Assembly (NCBI GenBank): GCA_004554775.1
Contig: SFKI01000004.1
Location: 124,001-188,000 of the forward strand
Direction of reading: 5' to 3'
Length of the DNA: 64,000 nt
Source: Subdoligranulum variabile
GTDB lineage: Bacteria > Bacillota > Clostridia > Oscillospirales > Ruminococcaceae
A program made the translations under genes and the position numbers. Each line of letters begins with the position of its first letter. Positions within the stretch are counted from its first letter, which is position 1. Under the pieces are notes generated by a model. That model saw only the letters and a list, made by a program, of their open reading frames with translations. It was not told where the DNA came from and searched no databases. Below, one piece after another: positions 39,715 to 48,235 of this stretch.

Positions 39715-40245
39715 ATCGCCAGCAACAGCAATTCCAAGGAACTGGAAATCAATGAGCAGATCCGCGACAAAGAGATCCGCCTGATCGGGGCGGACGGCGC
39801 GCAGATGGGCATTATGAGCCCGCGCGACGCACTGCGCATGGCTATCGACAAGGATCTTGACTTGGTCAAGGTCGCGCCGCAGGCCAAACCGCCGGTGTGC
39901 AAGATCCTGGATTACGGCAAATATCGGTTCGAGATGCAGAAAAAGGAAAAGGAAGCCAAGAAAAACCAGAAAGTGGTTGAACTTAAGGAGATCCGCCTTT
40001 CCCTGAACATCGACACCAACGACTTCAATACCAAAGTGAACCAGGCTGCCAAGTTCTTGCAGCAGGGTCACAAGCTCAAGGTGAGCATCCGGTTCCGCGG
40101 CCGTGAAATGGCACATACCAGCCTTGGTCTGGAAGTGCACAAGCGGTTTGCCGATGCGTTGGCAGGCAAGGCCGTCGTCGACAAGCAGCCCAAGCTTGAG
40201 GGCCGCAGCATGATGATGTTCATGTCCCCCGCACCCAACAAGTAA
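39715..40245 (+). CDS. infC: Translation initiation factor IF-3, likely AUC start codon
   Basis: IF-3 keeps ribosomal subunits apart and checks start codons. The 176-residue protein has the N-domain INEQIRDKEIRLIGADGAQ, the linker YRFEMQKKEKEAKKNQK and the C-domain IRLSLNIDTNDFNTKVNQAAKFL. No ATG, GTG or TTG is suitably placed: the only in-frame ATG upstream (39646) lies in the attenuator. GGGAGG (39700-39705) lies 9 bases before ATC (39715), followed by GCCAGCAAC. An AUU-class start is the known basis of IF-3 autoregulation in other bacteria, so ATC is taken as start. Confidence 0.9.
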   Translation: MASNSNSKELEINEQIRDKEIRLIGADGAQMGIMSPRDALRMAIDKDLDLVKVAPQAKPPVCKILDYGKYRFEMQKKEKEAKKNQKVVELKEIRLSLNIDTNDFNTKVNQAAKFLQQGHKLKVSIRFRGREMAHTSLGLEVHKRFADALAGKAVVDKQPKLEGRSMMMFMSPAPNK

Positions 40246-40272
40246 GAAGTAACTCTTTAGGAGGAAACAACA

Positions 40273-40479
40273 ATGGCTAAAATGAAGCTCAAGACCCTTT
40301 CCGGCGCAAAGAAGCGCTTCAAGATGACTGCTTCCGGCAAGATCAAGCGCAATGCGACCAAGCGCCGTCACATCCTGACCAAGAAGACCACCAAGCTCAC
40401 CCGCGGCCTGCGCATGCCCAAGTATGTCGACAAGACCAACGAGGCTGCTGTCAAGAAAATGATGCCCTACGGCGGCTAA
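40273..40479 (+). CDS. rpmI: Ribosomal protein bL35
   Basis: A 68-residue, highly basic large-subunit protein. MKLKTLSGAKKRFKMTASGKIKRNATKRRHI is the L35 signature, and the length is standard. TTAGGAGG precedes the ATG. It lies between infC and rplT in the conserved three-gene operon. Confidence 0.97.
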   Translation: MAKMKLKTLSGAKKRFKMTASGKIKRNATKRRHILTKKTTKLTRGLRMPKYVDKTNEAAVKKMMPYGG

Positions 40480-40531
40480 TCGCCCGCGGCAAGGTCAGTT
40501 AACTTAAGAGTGTATAAAGGAGATATAAACC

Positions 40532-40885
40532 ATGGCTCGTATTAAAGGCGCTACCATGACGCACAAGCGTCGTGCTAAGACTCTCAAACTCGCAAAGGGC
40601 TACTACGGTGCTAAGTCCAAGCACTTCCGCATGGCCAAGCAGGCCGTCATGAAGTCCGGCAACTACGCTTTCGTTGGCCGTAAGCAGAAGAAGCGTCAGT
40701 TCCGCAACCTGTGGATCACCCGCATCAACAACGCTGTTCGCGCTCAGGGCATGAACTACTCCAGCTTCATGAACGGCCTGAAGAAGGCTGGCGTCGAGCT
40801 GAACCGCAAGATGCTGTCTGAAATGGCTATCCACGATCCCGCCAGCTTCAATGCGCTGGTCGAGACCGCCAAGAAGGCTCTGTAA
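40532..40885 (+). CDS. rplT: Ribosomal protein bL20
   Basis: A 117-residue basic protein of the large subunit, needed early in 50S assembly and the presumed autoregulator of this operon. It opens with the basic tail MARIKGATMTHKRRAKTLKLAKGYYG, followed by the globular RNA-binding part with QFRNLWITRINNAVRAQGMNYS. AAAGGAG precedes the ATG. A terminator follows. Confidence 0.97.
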   Translation: MARIKGATMTHKRRAKTLKLAKGYYGAKSKHFRMAKQAVMKSGNYAFVGRKQKKRQFRNLWITRINNAVRAQGMNYSSFMNGLKKAGVELNRKMLSEMAIHDPASFNALVETAKKAL

Positions 40886-40895
40886 TAATTCTTGC

Positions 40896-40928
40896 AAAAA
40901 GACTCACGCGCATGCGTGAGTCCTTTTG
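40896..40928 (+). terminator. Rho-independent terminator of infC-rpmI-rplT
   Basis: Perfect 9-bp stem GACTCACGC / GCGTGAGTC, 4-base loop, then CTTTTG; A5 precedes the stem. Confidence 0.85.
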
Positions 40929-41035
40929 TGTTTAAAGGGAAAAGAGGAAAAAAGGCTGTTTTGGCTGGCTTTCCCGCAGGGAGATTCCCTGCTGTTCATA
41001 AAACAACATTGATTTTACGGGAGAGGGGCGCTACA

Positions 41036-41803
41036 ATGGATATGATCACCAGCCGCGATAATGCAGGTGTAAAGTATGCCTGCACACTGCGTGACTCCGA
41101 GAAGCAGCGTGCGGCGGACGGGCTGTTCTTTGCCGAGGGACCCAAGCTTTGCCTGGAACTGGCTAAAAGCTGCACGCCCCGCACGGCCTACGCCACCGAA
41201 GCCGCCATGGCAAAAATGCCCGCGCTGGAAAGCCTGCACCCCACGCTGATCGCCCCACATGTGGCTGAAAAGCTGGCGGGCACCAAGACGAGCCAGGGCG
41301 TGTTCGTGCTGTTTGAGCAGCCCGCCCCGCCGGTAGAACTGCTGGACACCGCCACCCACATTCTGGCGCTGGAGGGCGTGCAGGACCCCGGCAATGTGGG
41401 TACCCTGCTGCGCAGCGCCGCCGCCTTTGGGTATGACCTGGTTCTGTTGGGGCCGGGGTGCGCTGCGCCGTTCTCGCCCAAAACGCTGCGTTCTTCGATG
41501 GGCGCTGCCGGGCGGCTGCCGGTGCTGCATGCTGCTGACCTGCCTGCTGCGCTGCAAAGCCTGCGGGCACGCGGCGTAGCCTGCCTGGCGACCGCACTGT
41601 ACAACTCCCGCCCCTTGGGCGAGGCCGGGCAGACGTTCCCGCAGGGACTTTGCGTGGTCATCGGCAGTGAGGGGCAGGGCCTGACGGATGCTACCGTGGC
41701 CGCGTGCGATCTGGCTGTGCGTATCCCGATGACCGACCGTGTCGAAAGCCTGAACGCCGGTGTGGCCGGCAGCGTGCTGCTGTGGCAGTTCCGCAACGTA
41801 TAA
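41036..41803 (+). CDS. SpoU/TrmH-family RNA 2'-O-methyltransferase
   Basis: A 255-residue RNA ribose methyltransferase. The N-terminal substrate-binding part begins ITSRDNAGVKYACTLRDSEKQR, as in the 23S rRNA G2251-type enzymes (RlmB-like). The C-terminal SPOUT domain has the three knot motifs: DPGNVGTLLRSAAAFG, VIGSEGQGL and IPMTDRVESLNAGVAGSVLLW. The exact target (rRNA or tRNA) is not determined. GGGAGAGG precedes the ATG at 41036. It starts a long plus-strand run with dprA and topA. The gap from rplT contains only the terminator. Confidence 0.92.
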   Translation: MDMITSRDNAGVKYACTLRDSEKQRAADGLFFAEGPKLCLELAKSCTPRTAYATEAAMAKMPALESLHPTLIAPHVAEKLAGTKTSQGVFVLFEQPAPPVELLDTATHILALEGVQDPGNVGTLLRSAAAFGYDLVLLGPGCAAPFSPKTLRSSMGAAGRLPVLHAADLPAALQSLRARGVACLATALYNSRPLGEAGQTFPQGLCVVIGSEGQGLTDATVAACDLAVRIPMTDRVESLNAGVAGSVLLWQFRNV

Positions 41804-41848
41804 TTTTTGCATATACTGAAACCATCCGGCGGGAGAGGAGAGAAGCGC

Positions 41849-42949
41849 ATGGACAAAACACTGGCCTGGCTCTGGCTGGCGGATGCCGTTGGCTCGGCGT
41901 GCCAGAACGCCCGGGATCTGCTGGCGCTTTACCCCGACCCCGAGGCCTTGTATGACGCCCTGCACGCCGGACGCGAAGCCCCGCCCTACTTTTTAAGCGA
42001 CCACGCCGCCGCCCAGCTGTGCGACACGACCCCTTTCGATTACGAGGAGCGGCTCGACCACTGCCTGCTGACCGGCGTCGAGATCATCACCCCCGACGAT
42101 GCCGCCTACCCAGACCGGCTGCGCGACCTGTCCGACATGCCTCTGGTGCTCTACATCACCGGCGACCCTGCCTGCCTGAACGGGCGACGTTATGTGGGTA
42201 TGGTGGGCACCCGCCGCCCCAGCGCCTACGGGCGGCAGGCCGCGTTTGATCTCTCGCAGGAACTGGCTAAACAGGGCACAGTCATTGTCAGCGGCCTGGC
42301 TGACGGGCTGGACAGCGAGGGCCACCGTGCGGCGGTCGAAGCCGGTACACCCACCGTGGCGTTTTTGGGCACAGCCATCGACACGACCTACCCCGCCGCC
42401 AACCTTAAACTGCGCTGGCGCATTGAAAAAGACGGCGGTGCCGTTTGCAGCGAGTACCCGCCCGGTTATCAGGGCAAGCAAAAAGGCACGTTTTTAGCGC
42501 GCAACCGGCTTATTGCAGGCTTGTCTGAGGTTCTCTGCGTGGCCGAAGCGCGCATCCGCAGCGGCACGCTGAACACTGTCTCCCACGCTGAACGGCTGGG
42601 GCGCCCGGTGCTGGCCGTGCCGGGCAGCATCTACAGCCCGCAGAGCCAGGGCACAAACGAACTGCTGCGCACCGGCCGCGCCGGGGTGCTGAGCAAGGCA
42701 TCCGACGTGCTGGACTGCATGGGCGTGGCTGTTGAAGCCGCCGCGCCGCAGCAATCGGCCTTTGCGCCGGAAGAAACCAGCCCCGACGCGCAGGCTGTTT
42801 ACGCCGCACTTGGCCCCACGCCCAAGGGCGTGGACGAGCTGGCCGCTGCCACCGGCCTGCCCGCCAGCCGGGTGCTGGCCGCCTGCACCGAACTGGAGCT
42901 GTACGGCGGCGCGCAAAGCCAGCCGGGACGGCGCTACGTTGCGCTGTAA
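41849..42949 (+). CDS. dprA: DNA-processing protein DprA
   Basis: DprA (Smf) loads RecA on incoming single-stranded DNA during transformation. The 366-residue protein has the Rossmann-like core with YVGMVGTRRPSAYGR, IVSGLADGLDSEGHRAA and GTFLARNRLIAGLSEVLCVAEA, an N-terminal helical part and a C-terminal winged-helix (about 305-366, GPTPKGVDELAAATGLPASRV). The ATG at 41849 follows GAGAGGAGAG. It precedes topA by 27 bases, the standard order in Firmicutes. It does not by itself prove competence. Confidence 0.94.
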   Translation: MDKTLAWLWLADAVGSACQNARDLLALYPDPEALYDALHAGREAPPYFLSDHAAAQLCDTTPFDYEERLDHCLLTGVEIITPDDAAYPDRLRDLSDMPLVLYITGDPACLNGRRYVGMVGTRRPSAYGRQAAFDLSQELAKQGTVIVSGLADGLDSEGHRAAVEAGTPTVAFLGTAIDTTYPAANLKLRWRIEKDGGAVCSEYPPGYQGKQKGTFLARNRLIAGLSEVLCVAEARIRSGTLNTVSHAERLGRPVLAVPGSIYSPQSQGTNELLRTGRAGVLSKASDVLDCMGVAVEAAAPQQSAFAPEETSPDAQAVYAALGPTPKGVDELAAATGLPASRVLAACTELELYGGAQSQPGRRYVAL

Positions 42950-42976
42950 AATAGAAAGTTAAGTTGAGGTTAACCT

Positions 42977-45064
42977 ATGCCGAAATTAGTCATAGTGGAG
43001 TCCCCCGCCAAGGCAAAGACCATCAGCAAATACCTGGGCCGGGGCTATAAAGTTACGGCCAGCATGGGCCATGTGCGGGACCTGCCCGCCAGCCAGCTGG
43101 GCATTGATGTGGACAACGGCTTTGCGCCGAAGTATATCACCATCAAGGGAAAGCAGAAACTGGTCAAGGAGCTGAAAGCCGAAGCCAAAAAGTGCGACGG
43201 CGTCCTGCTTGCAACCGACCCGGACCGCGAGGGCGAAGCCATCAGCTGGCATCTGGCCAATATTCTGGGCCTGGACCCCACCGCGCCCAACCGCGTGACC
43301 TTTGACGAGATCACCAAAAAAGGCGTCAAAGAGGGCATGGCCCATCCGCGTGCCATCAACATTGATCTGTTCAACGCCCAGCAGGCCCGGCGTGAGCTGG
43401 ACCGCCTGGTGGGCTACAAGCTCAGCCCGTTTTTGTGGCGCAAGGTCCGCCGCGGCCTTTCCGCAGGCCGTGTGCAGAGCGTGGCCGTGCGCCTGATCCG
43501 CGACCGCGAGCTGGAAATTGAAAACTTCAAGCCCGACGAATACTGGAACATCGACGCCGCGCTCTACCCGCAGGGCAACAGCAAAAACGGCTTTACGGCC
43601 CGCTTGGCTGCGACCGCCGACGGCAAAAAGCTGACCGTCAACAACAAGGCTCAGGCCGATACCATCGTGGCCGCGCTGGACGGCAAAAGCTACACGATCT
43701 CCAAGCTGGAAAAAGGCAAGCGCCGCCGCCAGCCCGCGCCGCCGTTCATCACCTCCACCTTGCAGCAGGACGCCAGCCGCGCGTTTGGCTTCTCGGCCAC
43801 CCGCACGATGCGCGCCGCCCAGACACTGTACGAAGGCGTTGACATTGCGGGCCACGGCACCGTGGGTCTGATCACCTATATGCGTACCGACTCGCTGCGT
43901 ATCGCCGCCGAAGCCAGTGCCGCTGCCAAAAAGTTCATCGCGGGCCGCTGGGGCGAAAACTACGTCTGCAACACGCAGCGCAAGTGGAAGTCCCGCTCGG
44001 CCACTGCCGCGCAGGACGCGCACGAAGCCATCCGCCCGTCTATGCCCGAGCTGACCCCCGACGAGGTCGAGCAGAGCATCAGCGGCGATACCGCCAAGCT
44101 CTACCGCCTGATCTGGAGCCGCTTTATGGCCAGCCAGATGGCCGACTGCGTGCAGGATACCGTCTCGGTGTCCATCACGGCGGGGGACTACCTCTTCCGC
44201 GCTTCGGGCTTCCGTGTTTCGTTCGACGGATTTACCGCGCTGTATGAGGAATCGACCGACGACAAGCAGAAAAAGGAGACTGCCCTGCCCCCGCTGGAAG
44301 AGGGCCAGACGTTGAAACTGCGCAGCCTGACGGCGGACCAGAAATTCACCCAGCCGCCGCCGCTCTACACCGAGGCCACGCTGATCCACGCACTGGAAGA
44401 AAATGGCATCGGCCGTCCGTCCACCTACGCGCCCATCATCACCACCATCGTGGACCGCGGCTATGTGGAAAAGGACCAGAAAAAGCTCAAGACAACCCCG
44501 CTGGGCCAGGCTGTCAACACCGTGATGATGGAACAGTTCCCCAACATCGTGGACGTGAAATTCAGCGCGGATATGGAGAAAAAGCTCGATATCATCGAGG
44601 CTGGCAAGGCCGATTGGGTCGCCACCATCGACGATTTCTACCAGGGCTTTGCCAAGAGCCTGGAGGATGCCGAGAAGAACATGGAGGGCAAGCGCGTCAA
44701 GGTCGAGGACATCCCCACCGACGAGATCTGCGAAAAATGCGGCCGCCCCATGGTCATCAAATCGGGCCGGTACGGCAAATTTGTTGCGTGCTCCGGCTTC
44801 CCCGAGTGCCGCAACGCCCACCCGCTCATCAAGGATACCGGCGGCATCTGCCCCGAGTGCGGCGGCCACATGCTGGTGCGCAAAAGCGCGAAGGGACGCA
44901 TTTATTACGGCTGCGGCAACTATCCCAAGTGCAACTTTATGACCTGGGACGAGCCCGTGTCCGAAAAATGCCCCCAGTGCGGCCAGACCTTGTTTAAAAA
45001 GAAGGGCCAGCTCTACTGCGCCAAAGAGGGCTGCGGTTTCACCAAGCCTGTGGAGAAAAAATAA
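42977..45064 (+). CDS. topA: DNA topoisomerase I
   Basis: TopA relaxes negative supercoils. The 695-residue type IA enzyme has an N-terminal Toprim domain (VESPAKAKTISKYLG and TDPDREGEAISWHLA), the catalytic tyrosine Y301 in ITYMRTDSLRI, and three C-terminal zinc ribbons: CEKCGRP..CSGFPEC, CPECGGH..CGNYPKC and CPQCGQT..CAKEGC (from about residue 584). It stands between dprA and trmFO, 27 and 30 bases apart, in a common operon. Length is typical. Confidence 0.97.
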   Translation: MPKLVIVESPAKAKTISKYLGRGYKVTASMGHVRDLPASQLGIDVDNGFAPKYITIKGKQKLVKELKAEAKKCDGVLLATDPDREGEAISWHLANILGLDPTAPNRVTFDEITKKGVKEGMAHPRAINIDLFNAQQARRELDRLVGYKLSPFLWRKVRRGLSAGRVQSVAVRLIRDRELEIENFKPDEYWNIDAALYPQGNSKNGFTARLAATADGKKLTVNNKAQADTIVAALDGKSYTISKLEKGKRRRQPAPPFITSTLQQDASRAFGFSATRTMRAAQTLYEGVDIAGHGTVGLITYMRTDSLRIAAEASAAAKKFIAGRWGENYVCNTQRKWKSRSATAAQDAHEAIRPSMPELTPDEVEQSISGDTAKLYRLIWSRFMASQMADCVQDTVSVSITAGDYLFRASGFRVSFDGFTALYEESTDDKQKKETALPPLEEGQTLKLRSLTADQKFTQPPPLYTEATLIHALEENGIGRPSTYAPIITTIVDRGYVEKDQKKLKTTPLGQAVNTVMMEQFPNIVDVKFSADMEKKLDIIEAGKADWVATIDDFYQGFAKSLEDAEKNMEGKRVKVEDIPTDEICEKCGRPMVIKSGRYGKFVACSGFPECRNAHPLIKDTGGICPECGGHMLVRKSAKGRIYYGCGNYPKCNFMTWDEPVSEKCPQCGQTLFKKKGQLYCAKEGCGFTKPVEKK

Positions 45065-45094
45065 ACGCTCTTTCGTTGACTATAGGAAGTGACT

Positions 45095-46405
45095 ATGCAA
45101 GTAAACGTGATCGGTGCCGGTCTGGCGGGGTGCGAAGCCGCGCTGTGGCTGGCAGACGCCGGCGTGCAGGTGGACCTGTACGAACAAAAACCGGGCAAGT
45201 TTTCGCCCGCCCATAAAAGCGCCGGCTTTGCCGAGCTGATCTGCTCCAATTCGCTGAAAGCCGAGCGCCCGGATTCTGCATCCGGTCTGCTCAAGCTCGA
45301 AATGAAGAAGATGGGCAGCCATCTTTTGCAGGCTGCCGAGACCGCCCGCGTGGCGGCAGGCGGTGCGCTGGCCGTGGACCGCGATGTCTTTTCCGCCGCC
45401 GTCACGGAGATGGTGGAAAAGCACCCGAATATCACGGTACACCGTGAGGAAGTGACCACCCTTGACGAAAGCGCCCCTGTGCTGGTCGCCAGCGGCCCCT
45501 TGACCGAGGGTGCCTTGGCCGAAGCAGTTGCAAACCTCACCGGCGACCACCGGCTGAGCTTTTTTGACGCAGTAGCGCCCATCGTCACCGCCGAAAGCCT
45601 GGACTACGAGAAAGTATTCGCCGCTTCCCGCTATGGCCGCGGCGAGGCCGACTACCTCAACTGTCCCTTTAATAAGGAAGAGTACGAGATCTTCCATGCC
45701 GCCCTCATCGCGGCCGAGCGCGCGCCGCTGCATGATTTCGATGGCGACCTGACGGTCTACGAGGGCTGCATGCCCATTGAGGTCATGGCCGCGCGCGGGG
45801 CTGATACCATCCGGTTCGGTCCGCTGCGCCCGGTCGGCCTGCGGGATCCGCGCACCGGCCACCGCCCTTGGGCGGCTGTGCAGCTGCGCGCCGAGAACAC
45901 CGCCCGTACGCTGTACAACCTCGTCGGCTTCCAGACCAACCTCAAATGGGGCGAGCAGAAGCGCGTTTTCAGCATGATCCCGGGCCTTGAGCATGCCGAG
46001 TTCGTGCGCTACGGCGTTATGCACCGCAACACTTTTTTGGAAAGCCCCAGCGTGCTGACCAAGCAGCAGTTCTTAAAAGAACACCCCAACGTATTTTTTG
46101 CCGGGCAGATCACCGGTTTTGAGGGGTATATGGAAAGCGCCGCCAGCGGCCTGCTGGCTGCCCACCAGATTCTGGCCCGCTTGCAGGGGCGCGAGCTGCC
46201 CCCGCCGCCCGCCAATACCATGTGCGGCGCGCTGCTTGATTACATCACTACGCCCAACAAGGACTTCCAGCCCATGGGTGCCAACATGGGCATTTTGCCC
46301 CGGACCGAAGAAATCAACGCCATCCGCGATAAACGCGAGCGGTACGCCGCACTTTCGCAGAACGCACAGGACGCCATGCAAGCATGGGTGGAGGAAAACA
46401 AATGA
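45095..46405 (+). CDS. trmFO: Folate/FAD-dependent tRNA (uracil-54) methyltransferase
   Basis: TrmFO makes 5-methyluridine at tRNA position 54 with methylene-tetrahydrofolate and FAD. The 436-residue protein starts with the FAD-binding VIGAGLAGCEAALWLADAG and has SNSLKAERPDSASGLLK, NCPFNKEEYE and FAGQITGFEGYMESAASGLLA. Cys residues for catalysis lie in the expected places but were not mapped. The ATG at 45095 follows AGGAAG. The stop overlaps the plsX start (ATGA). Its need for folate ties in with folT upstream in the window only loosely. Confidence 0.95.
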   Translation: MQVNVIGAGLAGCEAALWLADAGVQVDLYEQKPGKFSPAHKSAGFAELICSNSLKAERPDSASGLLKLEMKKMGSHLLQAAETARVAAGGALAVDRDVFSAAVTEMVEKHPNITVHREEVTTLDESAPVLVASGPLTEGALAEAVANLTGDHRLSFFDAVAPIVTAESLDYEKVFAASRYGRGEADYLNCPFNKEEYEIFHAALIAAERAPLHDFDGDLTVYEGCMPIEVMAARGADTIRFGPLRPVGLRDPRTGHRPWAAVQLRAENTARTLYNLVGFQTNLKWGEQKRVFSMIPGLEHAEFVRYGVMHRNTFLESPSVLTKQQFLKEHPNVFFAGQITGFEGYMESAASGLLAAHQILARLQGRELPPPPANTMCGALLDYITTPNKDFQPMGANMGILPRTEEINAIRDKRERYAALSQNAQDAMQAWVEENK

Positions 46406-47436
46406 AAATTTTAGTGGATGCAATGGGCGGCGATAATGCCCCGCTGTGTGTGCTGCAGGGTGCCGCCCAGGCCGCAGCCGAGTTTGGCGACGGCATGGAA
46501 CTGGTGCTGCTGGGTGAGGAGGCTGCCATCAAGGACTGCGCCGCCCAGAACAAAATTGACCTTGCACCGTTTGAAATTATCAACTGCACCGAGAACATCG
46601 ACATGCACGACGACCCCGTCAAATCGGTGCGCCACAAAAAAGATTCCAGCCTGGTCAAAGGCCTGACGATGCTGAAAAACGGCGAGGGTGATGCCTTCGT
46701 CAGCGCCGGTTCCACGGGCGCACTGCACGTGGGCACCAGCCTGATCGTGCGCACCATCAAGGGCGTCAAGCGCCCGGCGCTGGCCACCCCGATGCCCGGT
46801 GCCAAGCAGAACTTTCTGCTGCTGGACTGCGGCGCGAATGTCGAGTGCCGCGCCGAAATGCTGAACGCTTTCGGCACGATGGGCAGCGTCTATGCCGAAA
46901 AGATCATGGACCGCACCACCCCCAAGGTTGCGCTGGTCAATAACGGTGCCGAGGAAACCAAGGGCACGCCCATCTACCGCGAAGCCCATCAACTGCTGAA
47001 AGCAAACCCCTGCATCCACTTTGCGGGCAACATCGAGCCGCGCTACATCATGGACGGAGAGGTCGATGTCGTCGTCTGCGACGGTTTCGTCGGCAATGTC
47101 GTGCTCAAGCTGACCGAGGGTGTTGCCAAGGCGCTGCTGGGCATGCTCAAGAAAATTTTCCTGCAAAACCTTGTCACCAAACTCAGCTACCTGGGCATCA
47201 AAGGCGGCCTGGGCGAGCTGAAACGGATGATGGATTCCGAGGAAGTCGGCGGTGCGCCGCTGCTGGGCGCAGCCAAGCCGGTCATCAAGGCACATGGCTC
47301 CAGCCACGCCAAGGGCATCAAAAATGCCATCCGCCAGGCCAAACTCTGCGTTGCCAACGACCTGTGCGGCACCATGCAGACAGCCCTGGCCGCCGTGGCC
47401 GAAAAGGCCGAGCCTGCCGAAGCTGAGAAAGAATAA
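46402..47436 (+). CDS. plsX: Phosphate acyltransferase PlsX
   Basis: PlsX converts acyl-ACP to acyl-phosphate, feeding PlsY in phospholipid synthesis; it is a peripheral membrane enzyme. The 344-residue protein begins MKILVDAMGGDNAP and has SAGSTGALHVGTSLIVR, LDCGANVECRAEML, NNGAEETKGTPIYREAHQLL and VVCDGFVGNVVLKLTEG. The ATG at 46402 overlaps trmFO and follows GAGGAAA. The next gene is rnc, without the acpP that often separates them. Confidence 0.95.
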   Translation: MKILVDAMGGDNAPLCVLQGAAQAAAEFGDGMELVLLGEEAAIKDCAAQNKIDLAPFEIINCTENIDMHDDPVKSVRHKKDSSLVKGLTMLKNGEGDAFVSAGSTGALHVGTSLIVRTIKGVKRPALATPMPGAKQNFLLLDCGANVECRAEMLNAFGTMGSVYAEKIMDRTTPKVALVNNGAEETKGTPIYREAHQLLKANPCIHFAGNIEPRYIMDGEVDVVVCDGFVGNVVLKLTEGVAKALLGMLKKIFLQNLVTKLSYLGIKGGLGELKRMMDSEEVGGAPLLGAAKPVIKAHGSSHAKGIKNAIRQAKLCVANDLCGTMQTALAAVAEKAEPAEAEKE

Positions 47437-47472
47437 ACGCTATCGTACTGTTTTAAGAAAGGCATGAGACAG

Positions 47473-48138
47473 ATGGCAAAAAAACCGGAAGAATTGCAGC
47501 AGGTGCTGCATTACACCTTTAAAAATCCTGCGTTGCTGCGCATTGCACTGACCCACACCAGCTTTGCCAACGAGAGCAAGGTCGCCACTACCCACAATGA
47601 GCGGCTGGAATTTTTGGGCGACAGCGTGCTGTCCGTCGTAGTGGCGGACTACCTGTTCCACCAGTCCGGCCAGCCCGAAGGCGAGCTGACCCGCATGCGC
47701 GCCAGCCTTGTCAGCGAGGATGCGCTGTTCCAGTTCGCGCAGGAGATCCATCTGGGCGAATACCTGCGCCTGGGCCATGGCGAGGATCTTGGCGGCGGCC
47801 GCAACCGCCCCAGTGTTGTGTCGGATGCGTTCGAGGCCGTCATCGCCGCGCTGTATCTCGACGGCGGCATGGAAGTGGCCCGCAATTTCATCCTGCCCTT
47901 TATCACCGAGGGTAAGACCGCCGAGGAGGACTACAAGACCCAGCTGCAAGAGGTCGTCCAGCAGGATCCCAACGCTGTGCTGCGCTATGAAGTCACCGGT
48001 GAGACCGGCCCCGACCACGCCAAGCAGTTTACCGTCTGCGTATGGCGCAACGGCGAAAAGCTGGCCGAAGCCGTCGGCCGCAGCAAAAAAGCCGCCGAAC
48101 AGCACGCCGCCAAACTGGCGCTGGAAAAATTGCGGTAA
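47473..48138 (+). CDS. rnc: Ribonuclease III
   Basis: RNase III cuts double-stranded RNA in rRNA maturation and mRNA decay. The 221-residue protein has the catalytic signature ERLEFLGDSVL with its Asp and Glu ligands, the second acidic pair in SDAFEAVIAALYLDGG, and a C-terminal double-stranded RNA-binding domain (about 150-221, DYKTQLQEVVQQ to SKKAAEQHAAKLAL). The ATG at 47473 is preferred over 47464 because AAGAAAGG then lies at a normal distance. rnc-smc-ftsY order follows. Confidence 0.94.
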   Translation: MAKKPEELQQVLHYTFKNPALLRIALTHTSFANESKVATTHNERLEFLGDSVLSVVVADYLFHQSGQPEGELTRMRASLVSEDALFQFAQEIHLGEYLRLGHGEDLGGGRNRPSVVSDAFEAVIAALYLDGGMEVARNFILPFITEGKTAEEDYKTQLQEVVQQDPNAVLRYEVTGETGPDHAKQFTVCVWRNGEKLAEAVGRSKKAAEQHAAKLALEKLR

Positions 48139-48157
48139 TATAAGGAAAAGCATTTCT

Positions 48158-48182
48158 GTAGGGGTGAGCATGGCTCGCCCGC
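48158..48182. repeat. GTAGGGGCG repeat, single hairpin
   Basis: GTAGGGGTGAGCATGGCTCG with CCCGC, one hairpin unit (GGTGAGC/GCTCGCC) between rnc and smc. Confidence 0.6.
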
Positions 48183-48235
48183 TAAACAGCATCCTGTCGT
48201 AACCAACCAACCTACGCGAAAGGTTTTAACCATAC

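Noticed and set aside
46402..48138. Missing acpP between plsX and rnc as a disruption
   Set aside because: Several clostridia keep acpP elsewhere; the plsX-rnc gap is only 36 bases and shows no remnant.
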